Notes under the pieces: model-generated
Told to the model about the DNA's origin: nothing
The model's input: only the letters and a program-made list of their open reading frames with translations
The model's database searches: none
Shown: one piece after another, positions 23,629 to 36,938 of the stretch
Layout of the letters: each line of letters begins with the position of its first letter
Position numbering within the stretch: position 1 is the stretch's first letter
Origin: Panaeolus papilionaceus
Taxonomy: Eukaryota; Basidiomycota; Agaricomycetes; Agaricales
Assembly (NCBI GenBank): GCA_015501605.1
Contig: JADNRZ010000002.1
Location: 1,240,001-1,304,000, forward strand
DNA: 64,000 bases
Reading direction: 5' to 3'
Translations under genes and position numbers: made by a program

Positions 23629-25030
23629 ATGTCTTTCCCAGCTACTGTGGAGGCCATCACAATCCCCCATGTACGTCTTTAATTGTTTTCTAGTGATTTA
23701 TCTGGGGACTTATTGGGGATGCACATATAATCTAATCGGTATGCCGGCGTTGTAGACCGGCGATATCGATGTCATCCAGAAAACGACCATCCCCTTTCCG
23801 GAGGTGAAGCCTGGCGATTTCGTGATCAAGGCCAGTGCTTCAAGCTTGATATTCGGTCTGTTGGGCTGACGGTCGCCTGTTCTTAGGTGGAATATGCAGG
23901 TGTCAATTTCATCGACACTTACTACAGGTATTGTTAGCTTTTTGATTGAATTTGCTTACGTCGGTTGAAATAAACCTCGTCTGAAGGAAAGGGCTGTATC
24001 CCTATAAGCAATTCCCTGCTGTGCTGGGCAAGGAAACAGCAGGCATAATAGTTGCACTTCCAACTGACGGGGCTGTGCTCAACAATGAGACGTTCAAGAA
24101 GCAAGGTTTCGCAGTTGGTGGAAAAGTAGCAGCGGTGAGTCTGTTCTTGTCACTATAAATATGGACGGGGTTGATGATGCAGCGGTTGTTCCTCAGGACT
24201 ACTTGGGAAGTCATGCAACATATATATCTGTTCCATGGACTTGTGTTTACCGGGTGCCGGATGCTATTTCAACCAAGATCGCCGCAGCTGCAGCGCTTCA
24301 AGGACTTACGGCAGTTACTTTTTTCGAAGAAGCATACAAGGTGCAAAAAGGTGACATTATTTTGGTGCACACTGTCGCGGGAGGCCTTGGTCTTCTCTTT
24401 GCCCAGCTGGGTCGTCGTGTGGGTGCGACAGTAATAGGGACAACGTCGACTCCAGAGAAAGCAGAGTTGGCGAAACGAAACGGTGCAGACCACGTCATTT
24501 TGTACACCAAAGAGGACACTGTCAAAAGAGTCCTTGAGATCACTAACGGTCAGGGAGTGGATGCCATCTTCGATGGTGTGGGCAAAGATACGTAAGTGCG
24601 AATAATCTTGGTCGAGCGACAACAACTCAGCAATGCACAGTTTTGACAACAACTTCAAGATGATCAAGAGGAAGGGAACCATAGTCTCTGTTGGTAATGC
24701 ATCAGGAGCTGTAGAACCATTCGCATTGTTCCGTCTGGTTGAGAAGAACGTGAAGCTGCTGCGCCCAACGTGAGTGTATTGATTTCTGATAACCCATGAA
24801 CGGAATATTTGATAAATATTCGATACAGCATGAACAATTATGTTGCCACACCGGAGGAGGCAAGTTACTATGGGAAAAAGTTGTTCGACCTTGTAGCTAG
24901 TGGGGAACTGAAGATCAAAGTCTTCAAGGAGTACCCATTCACAGCTGAAGGAGTCAGGCAGGCCCAAGCTGACCTAACTCAGGCTGGTGGAAAGACAACA
25001 GGAAAGCTGCTCATTAAGATTGTTGATTGA
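23629..25030 (+). CDS. ZTA1: NADPH:quinone oxidoreductase (Zta1/zeta-crystallin family)
   Basis: Seven or so exons encode an MDR-family reductase without the structural zinc site: KPGDFVIKVEYAGVNFIDTY, then LYPYKQFPAVLGKETAGIIV, then QGLTAVTFFEEAYKVQKGD, the nucleotide-binding loop HTVAGGLGLLFAQLGRRVGA, and DAIFDGVGKDTFDNNFKMIK. It ends EGVRQAQADLTQAGGKTTGK and LLIKIVD. This is the zeta-crystallin/Zta1 pattern, a cytosolic enzyme reducing quinones with NADPH, linked to oxidative stress. The intron at 23831-23886 must be GC-AG (AAG|GCCAGT ... TTAG) to join VIK to VEYAGVNF. Other introns are GT-AG. A TATA box lies 58 nt upstream. Confidence 0.9.
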
Positions 25031-25446
25031 TTATATTTGTTAGAAATTTGTTAGCTTTATGGTAAAGATAAAGATGCGAGAGTTTTTAAAAACAACAAAG
25101 AAAGGGGTTTTATGCCTATACAGGTGTTGCTGACTAATTATTGTTGGTGGACTGCGTGCTCCTGTCGAGACTTTGACTCTTGTCTCTGTACATGTCGAAC
25201 GAAACGCCTTCATGAAAGTTCACCGCTGTTCGTCATTTTGACAGGATTTAACGCCATATTCAACTTGAATTACATCCTCAACCTCAATTTTATGTCCTTT
25301 GTTCCATACTGACCTATCACAATAATTTCAAAGGTGCCACATACTACAATCGATCATTGATTTTGGTGAGCGGTTTTATAACTTTTATCATCAATTCTAT
25401 TCGAATAAACATCTAATTGAAAAAATGAAGCCTTTCGTTCCACGCT
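25031..25446. other. Intergenic
   Basis: Holds the 3' region of the quinone reductase and the promoter of UBP2. No gene or clear element seen. Confidence 0.5.
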
Positions 25447-28400
25447 ATGGAGAATTCTGACGCTCCAAAAACCAGACGACCTTTACCTACCCCTGGCGCC
25501 TCGGGCAGTCAGCGGCCAACAACTCCAGTGACGGCCATGACTAACACGAGTCCAGTTCCAGCAGCCTCATTCTATTCGAAACCACCAACGTTACCCTCTC
25601 GTAGTCGTACTCATGGCTCCAACCATACAGCATACTTAGCTCCTCAAGACGCATCTCGCTATGATCCTCCATCTTATCAGCAAGATTCGCCAAGCTTTCG
25701 AGAACCAGAACTCGTCATTGATGAAACAGCAGAGGATGATCAGCCTCCAGACCTCTTGCCAGCTGAATCCTCAGGATGGGGTGATACGTCCACCGAAGTA
25801 AACCCATGGAATCCCATGTCAGATATTTCAAGTTGGGAGGCGCAAACCTCCTCTGGTTGGGGTAATTCAGGTCATGCGGGTACGTCACCCTTTTAACATT
25901 GTTAATCCAAGTACCAACCCAGTCGATACAGACTTTCCCATAGAAGGCCGCTCCAAAACAGAAGAGTCTCTGTGGTGGAACGCAGAAGAAAGAAAGAGGT
26001 ACAATCGACCCGGACCGGGGATTTTGGCGCCTGTCCTTGCGGAGGAACTTCATGACACGAATCATTCACTATTCTTTGTCAATGTCACGTCTCCTGCCTG
26101 GACACAGGTGGCTCCTGCTACACCTGGTTCCTCATCTACCCGACCTTCAGCGACACCTCCAACTGATCCTGCAGCATCCCCGCCGACTGAAGAAGAACTC
26201 AGAGCTGCTGTTCCTCATCCTAACGCGTATTATTGCCCCAAGGACAATGGATGGGCCATCCTCAGCTGGAAGTCATCGTCAGTTGTCCCTCCTTTAGCTC
26301 GTTCATACTTGTACGGAAGGAACCCTCCTTTGCCTGATCAAGTGCGCAGGAGGCGCAACCTGTCGTGCATAGAAGACGGCGATCAACCCTTCGGGAAGAG
26401 CAACAAAACTCATCACTTTCACTTATACGAGAAGGCAGTTGATAGCCTCAAGCTCACTCCTCCGTTCCGTCAGGACGAATGGCAGTTAATGGAAGATTTG
26501 AAGCAAAGGCGCCGCGCGGCTTACATGCGCTCTGATATGGATATCTCAAACATCAAGGAGAGTTCAGAAATAGTTGATGATGATGAGATTACCGACGAAG
26601 GGAAACTGCTTGACCTCTATGTCTGTTGTCAATGCTCCTTTTCAGTCGTCGCTTCCGGTGTCATCTCCGGTGTCATTCCAAGGAAGAATATTGACGAACT
26701 CATTCGAGATAAGCGCGGGCATCCGACCGTTGGAAAGACACCGGAGCAGTCGGTTGTTTTGGCGCTGGAGACACTGCAAACGTGAGTTCTGTTTATACTT
26801 CAGCGTTACTTTATTCATGACCTTGGGTAGTGCGATTGAAAACAAGCTGTGGAAAGGCAACGACCGCATGATCAAAGTCTCAAGCCATGGCTTCCAGACA
26901 AAATTAGGCTGGAATCCCAACGTGTACGACTTCCTTTCCAATCGATGTACAAACGTGCTAAATTAATTCGCAGAAAGAGGATTTTCGAGATATTCGGCTT
27001 TACAGAGGAGGTTTCCGACAACAGCACGACATTGAGACCTCCTGTTACCGACCTGATCACTGGCAAAGCGAATCGTCGGAAGCTCCTACGAGCTTGGGTC
27101 GAAATTGGCAGCTGGCTAAGCGACTTCAAGCGAATCCATGGTATGAACCCATCCTCGACGATGAACAGCGTGACTTACAGGCTTCAGCGCCCCAATTTAA
27201 GGACTGGAAGGATAACAAGTCATATGTCCAGCTCGATAGCGCCAGGGAAATGTATCAAAACGCTGTAGGGGCGCATCCTGATCAGAGTAGGCCAAAGCTG
27301 TTTGCATACTTTGTTGAAAATCTGACTTGTCACATCAGTCCCTCGCGGTGGACTATCTGATGGAATGCTTCAAGCTCTTCGCCCCCTTCATAGGGCCTGG
27401 AAAGGACTCGGCTTGACGCCCACAACCTATTCTGCGGGTAAAGACGTTATTCATTGGAGAAAATACGGATTTGCTGACCTGCCTCAGAACTACTGGCGTT
27501 CGCTTACCTTGCACAATGCCGCTGCGACCCTGCCGGGACCCCGAAATATTTTACCTACTTGACAGAAATCGTCAAAAATATGGAGGAGTATGGTAGCTGC
27601 CCAGCCGAGCTTCAAGATCTTATGGCTATGGAACAATCGCGAGATCGATTCACACTACAAGACATCGAGACAGCCGCAACTACACTAGGTTTTGGTGTGG
27701 ATAACCTCTTGAAAGTCGACTACGACAGAGATGTACCTGACGACTTCGTGGAAAGTGCTTGGAAAGATTGCATCAAGCGATCCTGGAGGGACCCTGTGCA
27801 TGGATCAGAAACCCATCGGCTTGCCAACGAAGCTTTCAGAATACTTGCTGAATCTCGAGGGAGCATCACCCTTCGACGAGTGTGGGAGTCAAGCAAGAAC
27901 ATTATCATGAACCCGGATCGCGCATACGAGACAATCGAAATCCCTAAGGATATGGACGACGGTATGGTTATAACAGTTTACAACATGCGGGTTCGTCATC
28001 ACCTAGGGTATAGACATCGTTTCTCTGTTTCTAATTCTTTTCTTAGCTGGAGGAGACGCCGTCTCAGTCAGCGAAAATGAGAGATTCGCTTATGGTTATC
28101 GCTGAAGTTCGTGACAGTGAACGGTTGAGACAATTCATTGCTACTGGGCAAGATCGTTAGTGTGATTCCATTCTACTGCTACCCTTTCTGATTTTTGGTC
28201 GATAGCTGGCGACATTCAAACCCCAACTCGGCCTGACCTTCCTCGCGGACTAAATCAGCTTGGGAACACTTGCTATCTGAACTCCTTACTTCAGGTTAGT
28301 ATTAATATTTGTTTTCATTGTCACGGTCTTACACGTCATCGCAGTATTTCTACACCATTAAGGATCTCCGTGAGGCTGTCCTACCCATGTCCAAGCTGGA

Positions 28401-30337
28401 TCTTAAAGTCCTTGAGGACGAAAAGTTGACGGATGAGGACTTGAAGCGACATCGCGTTGGTGGACGATTGGTTACAAGGCGTGAAATAGTCAGATCTAGA
28501 AAGTGTAAGTTCTTGGACATTGGCTCATGGATGACGTCCCACTGATACTGGAACGAAGTTGTTAATCAACTCGCTGCTCTGTTCAACAACCTGGAATTCT
28601 GCGAAGCTGCTGCAGTGACCCCGACCATCGAACTCGCCAAGCTGGCTCTCATCACCTCGCGCGATGAAGAGGAAGATGAGGTTGACAAGGGGGGCACAGA
28701 CTCATCGCATGACACAGAAGCAACACTGGTTGAGGATGGACCTGTACGCGCTTCAGGGTTGACTCAGTCTCCAGACAGGACATCCACCGTTCTTGGAAAG
28801 CGTTCGAGGGATTTGGACCGCCAGCGTAGTGAGATGGAAGTTGATAGTCCCATATCGGGCTCACCTAAGGAAAAAGATGGCTTTGTCTTTGTACCATCTA
28901 ATCCTGATTCGCCTCCATCAAAACAGGTTGAACCATCTACCTCCAAGAGCCGTCTTGTAGATAAGGATGGAGATGCAAGGATGCGTTCGCCTGAAAAGCC
29001 ACCGCTTCCACCGCGAAGGCGAACAGCTCCTGCGTCTGATTCCACCATGATGTTTGGTAAGACGCGCGTTTGTCCACGGACGCAGACTTTTTTGCTGATA
29101 TATCTGCAGGTAAACAGCACGATGTTGCGGAGTGTATGGACAATTGCATGTTCCAGATTGAAACAGCGTTGCTGAGGTTTGGCAACTATGATCATGCTGA
29201 TAAGACTAGTGTTGTCAAACGGTAAGCAGTGGAACTTTTTATTTTAGTCAACTGGGAATGACCATTTGCCTAGGTTGTTCTACGGGAAGATTAGGCAGCG
29301 ATTAACTGGTATCGACATCCAACACTCGCGTTCATCTATCCATGAGAAGGAAGATTTGTTTTCCCATCTTCCCGTCAATGTCACCAACGACGGCGTGGAT
29401 GTGTATGATGGATTAAGCGGCTATTTTGACGACGTAGTCGAATTCGACGGCAAAAAGGTCCGCATGGAAATGAGCTTGGTAGAGTTACCCCCCATTTTGC
29501 AAATCCAACTGCAGGTCGGTCACTTTTCTTTCATCGAGTTTACTTGTTCTGAATGTATGTATTTTAGCGCGTCCAATTCAACCGAGAAACACTTCAACCA
29601 TATAAATCACAAGCCTATGTCAAATTCGGAGAAAATCTTTACATGGATCGTTTTATGGACAACGCCGACCCCACCCGCAAAGCCAAATCCAAGGCTATTC
29701 AACAAGAGCTTAATGCTACTCGAGATAGACTGCGTCTGTTGGTAGAAGGGAAGGTGAGACGAAATTTAACGTGCCGTCCTTTTCCCCCTTTGTTCACCAT
29801 CCTCCACATAGGACACACCTTTTGCGACTTGCCTTGATCACACCCAATCCTATCTGCAAACCTTGCAGAAATCAGTCCCTGGCATTGACCAAGACTTGCT
29901 TCAACGCCTTCACAAAGAAAAGTCAAGGATCCATGATGAAATCGATCGCCTGCGTGCACACGCCGATACCCTCAAGGACAAGCTGGAGCACATCTGGAAG
30001 GATAGCACAGAAGTTGCTTACGAGCTCACCTCTGTTTTTATCCATCGGGGGTCGTCACCATCTTTCGGCCACTACTTCTTCTATTCCCGTCACCTTCCAG
30101 GGTCTCCGGACTCTTGGTTCAAATACAATGATTCCGACGTCAGTGTTGTTAGCAACGAGGAAGTTCTTGCGGATACGACTGGTTCGACCGCTAACCCATA
30201 TCTTGTAAGTGCTGGAACTTTTATATGCAGTGTACCCCTCGCTTACTATCCGTCTGAAGCTTGTCTTTGCTCGTAAAGGGGCGGATGTAGTGGATACCGT
30301 GAAGCGGTTTGACCCATTATTGCTGGATTCTCCTTGA
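25447..30337 (+). CDS. UBP2: Ubiquitin-specific protease Ubp2
   Basis: A long multi-exon gene starting at ATG 25447. After a Pro/Ser-rich N-terminus comes a long family-specific helical region with YYCPKDNGWAILSWKSSSV, and DEGKLLDLYVCCQCSFSVVA, which contains a CCQC metal-like pair. The peptidase C19 core follows: Cys box LNQLGNTCYLNSLLQ split by an intron right after LLQ, the QQDVAE-like QHDVAECMDNCMFQIETALL, YDGLSGYFDDVVEF, LPPILQIQLQRVQFNRETLQ, the His box PSFGHYFFYSRHLPGSPDSW with FKYNDSDV, and the end YLLVFARKGADVVDTVKRFD. A coiled coil (KEKSRIHDEIDRLRAHADTL) precedes the His box. This is Ubp2, which prefers K63-linked chains and works with the Rsp5 ligase in yeast. Catalytic Cys, His and Asn/Asp are all present. 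Internal splice points were not all fixed. Confidence 0.88.
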
Positions 30338-30507
30338 TGAATGAAATCTGCTACGCATCTTGACGATTCGATTGCTCATATGTACATTACTGCTGTGCTA
30401 CCATTGACTTGCATTGTATACAACCTGCAACTAGAATAATCGCCTTGGACTCTGGTTTTAATCCCTGCACAATTTAATGGAATTCTACAGTGATATCTAG
30501 CTATAGG

Positions 30508-31566
30508 CTACAACGGTGCCCATCGAACACTTATCCAGTGTCCCAAATGGTCAGAAGCCCAGATCATTTCGTCACGCCCTTCTGGATCGGAAGCGACTTC
30601 AGCTGAACAAACAGGTTCGTCACCAATGTAACCAGAAAGGTGTTCCTCCTTTGAGATATCCGTGTTAGGTCCATGTACAAGTATGTAATCGAGGCGACAT
30701 AAAGGTTTTTTGAAGGGACCCTTCTTTGCCCGCATGATATTCATCCCGTATGTAGGATGAGCTTGGTAGGGAGGTTCTTCACAAGGCTTGGCTATCAAAA
30801 ACCCATCGACGAAACAGAATGGGGGAAGCAAGAACGAATCAAGTTCTTCGTAGCACGAAATATTACAATCACCCGCGATGATTGCAGGAACTGAAGGGAA
30901 GTCTGAAGTCAATGGAATAGAAAGGACGTCTTCGTAATCTTTGGTATGAATTGGAATAGGAGAGGTGGATATAAACGCTGCTGTATGAAATTGCTCTCTG
31001 CGCTTTCTAACGTCTTCTGGATGTGACTCGAAATGAGATGTAGCAAAGCGCAACTGCACATCAAAGCGCATTTAGCACTGTAATAAGAGAAGACTGGTAT
31101 TTTCACTAACCTGTGGTTCGGAGTTATAGGATAGCTCAATGATGCTTAGGTTCCTCTGCATCCTAGTGTTTTCATATTCGAATAAGCCAGCAAAAACATC
31201 AAATTCAAGGGTAATGGATCGATTAAGCAAAATGACTGTTGAGTAGAAGTTTGGGCAAAGCTCGAATTGTTCCTCTAAATCGGTGACTATCCAATCAGAG
31301 CGTGCAACAGGATGTTGCAAGATCAGTTCGAATAAAGGGGTGGTCACTTCTTGAAGCATGATAACTGAGTATTGATTCTGGGATAAAAGGAGAGTGGTCA
31401 GAATGAAGGGGTGTCGAAGATGTTGCCATCGTCCATCTTCCCAAACGTTCCATGTGGCAACACGGAGTTCGTAGACATTCCTCTTGCAAGCAGTTGTTGA
31501 TGCTGGGGCATATGGGACCCATGTGGATGCATCATGATCAAATGACAATAGTGTGGTCCTTTGCAT
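30508..31566 (-). CDS. TDP2-like endonuclease/exonuclease/phosphatase-family phosphodiesterase
   Basis: Two exons from ATG 31566, joined by removing about 67 nt between NSEPQ and LRFATSH. The four catalytic boxes of tyrosyl-DNA phosphodiesterase 2 are present in order: VATWNVWED (Asn), SVIMLQEVT (Glu), AIIAGDCNIS (Asp), and IWASDHLGHWISV (His). LRFATSHFESHPEDVRKRRE and LDYILVHG also fit. TDP2 removes 5' phosphotyrosyl adducts left by topoisomerase II. The protein has no N-terminal ubiquitin-binding extension in this model. Together with WSS1 it makes two protein-adduct DNA repair genes in the window, though they are about 13 kb apart. A related EEP phosphodiesterase role cannot be excluded. 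Confidence 0.8.
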
Positions 31567-31628
31567 GGATCGAACACCGCTATGTAGTCTATCGACAAAT
31601 TAAACACACTTTAGCAACACTGTGCCGA

Positions 31629-32048
31629 TTAGATATGTGGGTGAGTGCTCACTGTTTTTAATGATGATGGTTGCGATTGCTCTGTCTGTCGATCTGAAAG
31701 GCTGGTACCATCTGTGAAGGACTTCCCATTCGGGGAACCTATGGGCTCTTGTTGCTCTGACTCTTCCAACGACGCAGGATCGATGCCTAGAACATCTAAT
31801 AAACCATCTAGCTTTGCGAGTACATCATCCAATTTGCTTTCTACGTCGCCAGCCATACCCGTCGCGTCTGTTAATCGTTGAAGCAACTCTTGAACTTCGG
31901 CACCACCCAAAAGATCTGAATTCTGTGAAAGTAGTTCTGGAATTTGAGAAAGGGGTCCTTCAATCTGTTTAAGTTCTGCATCGGTTTCAATTATTGTCTT
32001 TCTATCGAGGTCGTTGACATTGTTGTTCTCTGTGTTGGGAGAGGGCAT
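31629..32048 (-). CDS. Small acidic helical protein, unknown
   Basis: One open frame of 139 codons from ATG 32048. The product is acidic and predicted helical (LLQRLTDATGMAGDVESKLD followed by DVLAKLDGLLDVLGIDPASL), with a Ser/Gln-rich tail. I do not recognise the family. It is divergent from THOC1 with only 57 bp between start codons, and its stop is 62 bp upstream of the TDP2-like start on the same strand. A short 3' intron (GTGAGC donor near the end) could change the last few residues. It could also be an alternative 5' part of the TDP2-like transcript, but no frame-keeping splice was found. Confidence 0.55.
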   Translation of the reverse strand: MPSPNTENNNVNDLDRKTIIETDAELKQIEGPLSQIPELLSQNSDLLGGAEVQELLQRLTDATGMAGDVESKLDDVLAKLDGLLDVLGIDPASLEESEQQEPIGSPNGKSFTDGTSLSDRQTEQSQPSSLKTVSTHPHI

Positions 32049-32105
32049 GATCGTGGATGGAGGTCAAGATTCAGTAAACAGCAATTACCAAATTGAGAAC
32101 ACATC

Positions 32106-34579
32106 ATGGTCTGTCTTGAACCCCATCTTCGTTCATTGCTCGCATCCCTACCTCCTTCACCTGTCTCAAAGGAGAGGCTTGATAGCATCGTCAGAAAAAC
32201 TTTAGAAGATTCAAAGGCTGTGTGCCCAGGTGAAAGCAGGAAAACACAATGGGAGTACCTGCTGAAGGACAATATCCTGTCTTTGGCGGTCAGTCTAATT
32301 TTGTTGAATCTGCCGTGCTAGGTCCTTACACATAACGAACAGGCTACGGAAGGAACTGCACTCAAGACCAACGCTGATGGATACTATATGCGCCTCCAAG
32401 AATACTTAGACCTTGCTCTGGTATTCACAGAACTCGGTACGCGTTTTATAGTTTGTGTTTGGAACAATGTAAATTAACGTGGAACAGATGCATGCGAGCA
32501 AACGTTCCCCTTTACAGTGTTACAAGACCTTCTCGAGGTTCAGACAATCGCCTCTTGCTCGAAAATATTCTCGTGGATCGAAGCACGCGCTTCTCGCCTG
32601 ACAGAGGGTATGGTTCCTCAGAAGGGCAAAGCACTTATTCTGCTCCGCACATTAAACGACCTCCTCCGACGTCTTTCGAAGATGGGCAACACCACCATCT
32701 TTTGTGGGCGCATTTTAACGTTCCTGAGTGGTGTTTTCCCTCTAGGAGAGCGAAGTGGTGTCAACCTTCGTGGGGAGTACGGTCCCATGTGGGAAGGAGT
32801 AACAGCAGGCTCGCGTATCGATCTACAAGTGCAGGGTAACGATATGAATGCGGAGACTGAGCAAAAGCAGGAGGAAAGTGGGGAACCACAGACGGATAAA
32901 ATGCAAGTAGACCCACCAAAAGCACCAGCAGCAACCGCGGAGGAAAGGAAAGATGGTGAGCAACATCGCCCGGTACCGTTTTGGCCAACGTTTACATTGC
33001 ACCTAGAATTCTACAACATCTTTTGGTCCTTACAGCTTCCCTTCTCCCGACCTCCTCTCTTTGCACAGCCGCAGACATACAAGGATTTCAAGGACGCAAT
33101 TGCGAAAGTCTTGCCTATCATAAAGGAAGCGACAGCGAAGGAGAGAGCCATGATGGGTAGCAGAGGCAGTTCAACTGCAGTCAATGGCGTCAAGAGAAAG
33201 CGAGAACTCGAAGAAGGGACCAACAACAACGAATACTTTTTTGCGAAGTTTTTGACTAGTCCTGAACTTCTTGAGCTAGAGGTGCGTTGATCCCAATGGA
33301 CAAGTTGTCCTACTCGTTGGCAAGGAGCTAATGGCCTGTGAAGATTGCCGATACACATTTCCGTCGACAATTTCTCTTTCAACTCCTAATCCTTTTGAAC
33401 CATCTCTTGAATTTCACTAAAGCCGCCAAAGCCACTTGGTATACACCGCGAAATCGATCCTTACAGATCGATTTCACCTTGGAGGACGAAGAAGCGCAGT
33501 GGGTCCAAGAAGTAGTTGTCAAAGTAATGGAAGAGCTTCGTCAAACAACGCCCAATGGACGTACCTTTGCGGACACTGCCAACGCTGTATTGGAGAGGGA
33601 TAAAAACTGGGTAAAATGGAAAAGCGAGCTCTGCACTCCTTTTGACAAAGAACCATGGACAGAGGAAGTGTGCGGGGAAAAGGTTGGTTTTCTTACTGCG
33701 ACCAAGCCAAGAAGGGACAAGCTTCGCGAAGCTCCAGCTGACTGGAAGTGGAGCCATGGTACTGCTGCATTGTCGGAAATATGGAGTCTGGGCTTCAGGG
33801 AATTGAGAGATCTTGAAAATGTTCCTTCGTAAGTCGACTAGCAACACTGCAATGGATGATATTCACTATTTTTTTTTAAAGCACCGGAAATATCCAAACA
33901 TTCTTGAAAAAGAGCCAGATTGAGGATCGACACATTGCAATGCGCAAGGCAAATCTCGACAAAGCAAGAGCCAGAGCAGAAGCACAACCGACACCAGCAC
34001 CTTCTGTGTCTTTAGAAGTTACAAAGACGGAAGTACCAACCACAGGACCAGCCGCAAACCTAGCAGCTCCAAAACCACTTCCTGTAGGACATTCCCCCCT
34101 TCACCCATCCCTACCGCCCAAACCCGGCACACCTTCAAAGCTCGCAAATTCGTCGCAAGAATCACCAAAGGCTGCCAATGTGCTACCAATACCACCAACT
34201 CCTACCGTTCCGACAGTCCCGGCGACATCGAACACACCAGTACCGCTTCCGGCCGCCACCACACCAGTTGATCCTATAATTGCGAGACATGAAGAGGTGA
34301 GCCTTATGGTTATTGCGCACTACAGGGCTATATATATAACAATTCTCGCAGAACAAGCAGCGATGGGCCTGGCTGGCATTTCGTACGGCCCGAGACCAAT
34401 ATATTCAACATTTTGGTAAAATTGGAACAGGGGATCTAGATGCTCTTGTAAAAGAAATTGAAGAGGAGAAAAATGGCGTCAAAGACAACGACGGCGTAAC
34501 TGTGCCGATTGGTGACGAGAACGGTGGAGCTAGCCCATCGACAGCCCCTGAAAACACTGAGGATAAAATGTTGGAATAG
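32106..34579 (+). CDS. THO complex subunit 1 (Hpr1/THOC1)
   Basis: ATG 32106 begins MVCLEPHLRSLLASLPPSPV. Family blocks follow: TNADGYYMRLQEYLDLALVF, then RLTEGMVPQKGKALILLRTL, then NDLLRRLSKMGNTTIFCGRI, the WPTFTLHLEFYNIFWSLQ segment around the central exon, FRRQFLFQLLILLNHLLNFT, and WKSELCTPFDKEPW. These are THOC1/Hpr1 signatures. THO/TREX couples RNA polymerase II transcription with mRNP assembly and export in the nucleus. An unusually long Pro/Ala/Thr-rich insert (TPAPSVSLEVTKTEVPTTGP and onwards) lies near the C-terminus. Introns are near 32290, 32437, 33280, 33830 and 34290. The leader and promoter must overlap the neighbouring acidic-protein gene. Confidence 0.88.
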
Positions 34580-34661
34580 AATATATTGATTGTAATAATT
34601 TCGGTACTTTATAAGTTTATAGTAGAATCGGTTAGGTTGTTTGTATTAGGCAGGCGGCTAC

Positions 34662-34668
34662 TATAAAA
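34662..34668 (+). promoter_or_regulatory. TATA box of the UDP-glucose 4-epimerase gene
   Basis: TATAAAA in CTACTATAAAAGG, 83 nt before ATG 34751 and 83 nt after the THOC1 stop, i.e. in the only place a core promoter for this gene could be. Confidence 0.5.
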
Positions 34669-34750
34669 GGATGATACTTACAAAATCTGATCGACCTCAA
34701 ACCAACCTGAACGCGACTCCTCTGACCCGAACACTCAACTCTGCGCAACA

Positions 34751-36231
<1,481 letters not shown>

Positions 36232-36938
36232 TTCCTGGCATTCTTTATATTCATGGGTTGATTACTTTCTCTTTTTCCGAATCTACACCATCGCCTGGGA
36301 CATCTACTATCTCCTTTACTCTACGATGAGGCCTTATTCTGTTTCTCAATTTCGTTGTTATAAATCACTTTCCCTATCATTTGCTCTTATCTACATTCCA
36401 GGTGCTTGACCTGGAGTACTGGGAAAATTATACCGATTCAGCACAGTGAGTTTCATACGCTCTTTTATGGTCTTCTCTCATCTTGATTCAAGCAGATTGT
36501 AGACTTATTTTATACTGCCATCCTTAATGCGATTAACCTTGTGGTAATTGGTATGAGGTGGTTCGGCTTAGCGCTGGCTGAGATTTTAGATGGTCATGCG
36601 GGTCTGCGTCAGCCCGTTGCAAATGTATGCGGTCTGGCGTAAAGTCTTTTCTATAGTTAAATGTCTTCAGAGTTTCATGCACACCATGGTCCCGGCATCT
36701 TTCTGTTATCACTCAAAAACTAACTTATCTTCAGGATCTTGAAAGCCTTGAATGCAAATTATGTCCTCACTTCCCACGGAGTGGTCACCAGAACAAATGA
36801 GCTCCCACATTTTTGAAATTTATATTAAGCCTTGGGAGTCCCTTTTGAATAGCGAGGAATCTGCGCACGAACTGGGCGCTATTTATACAGTGTCTTTGGG
36901 GCATTCTCAGTTTTCGTCATCCTTTTGCTTCTGCATCC
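36232..36938. other. Intergenic before the MFS gene
   Basis: Contains one open frame at 36752-36961 that I judge not to be a gene. Otherwise CT-rich sequence without clear elements. Confidence 0.5.
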
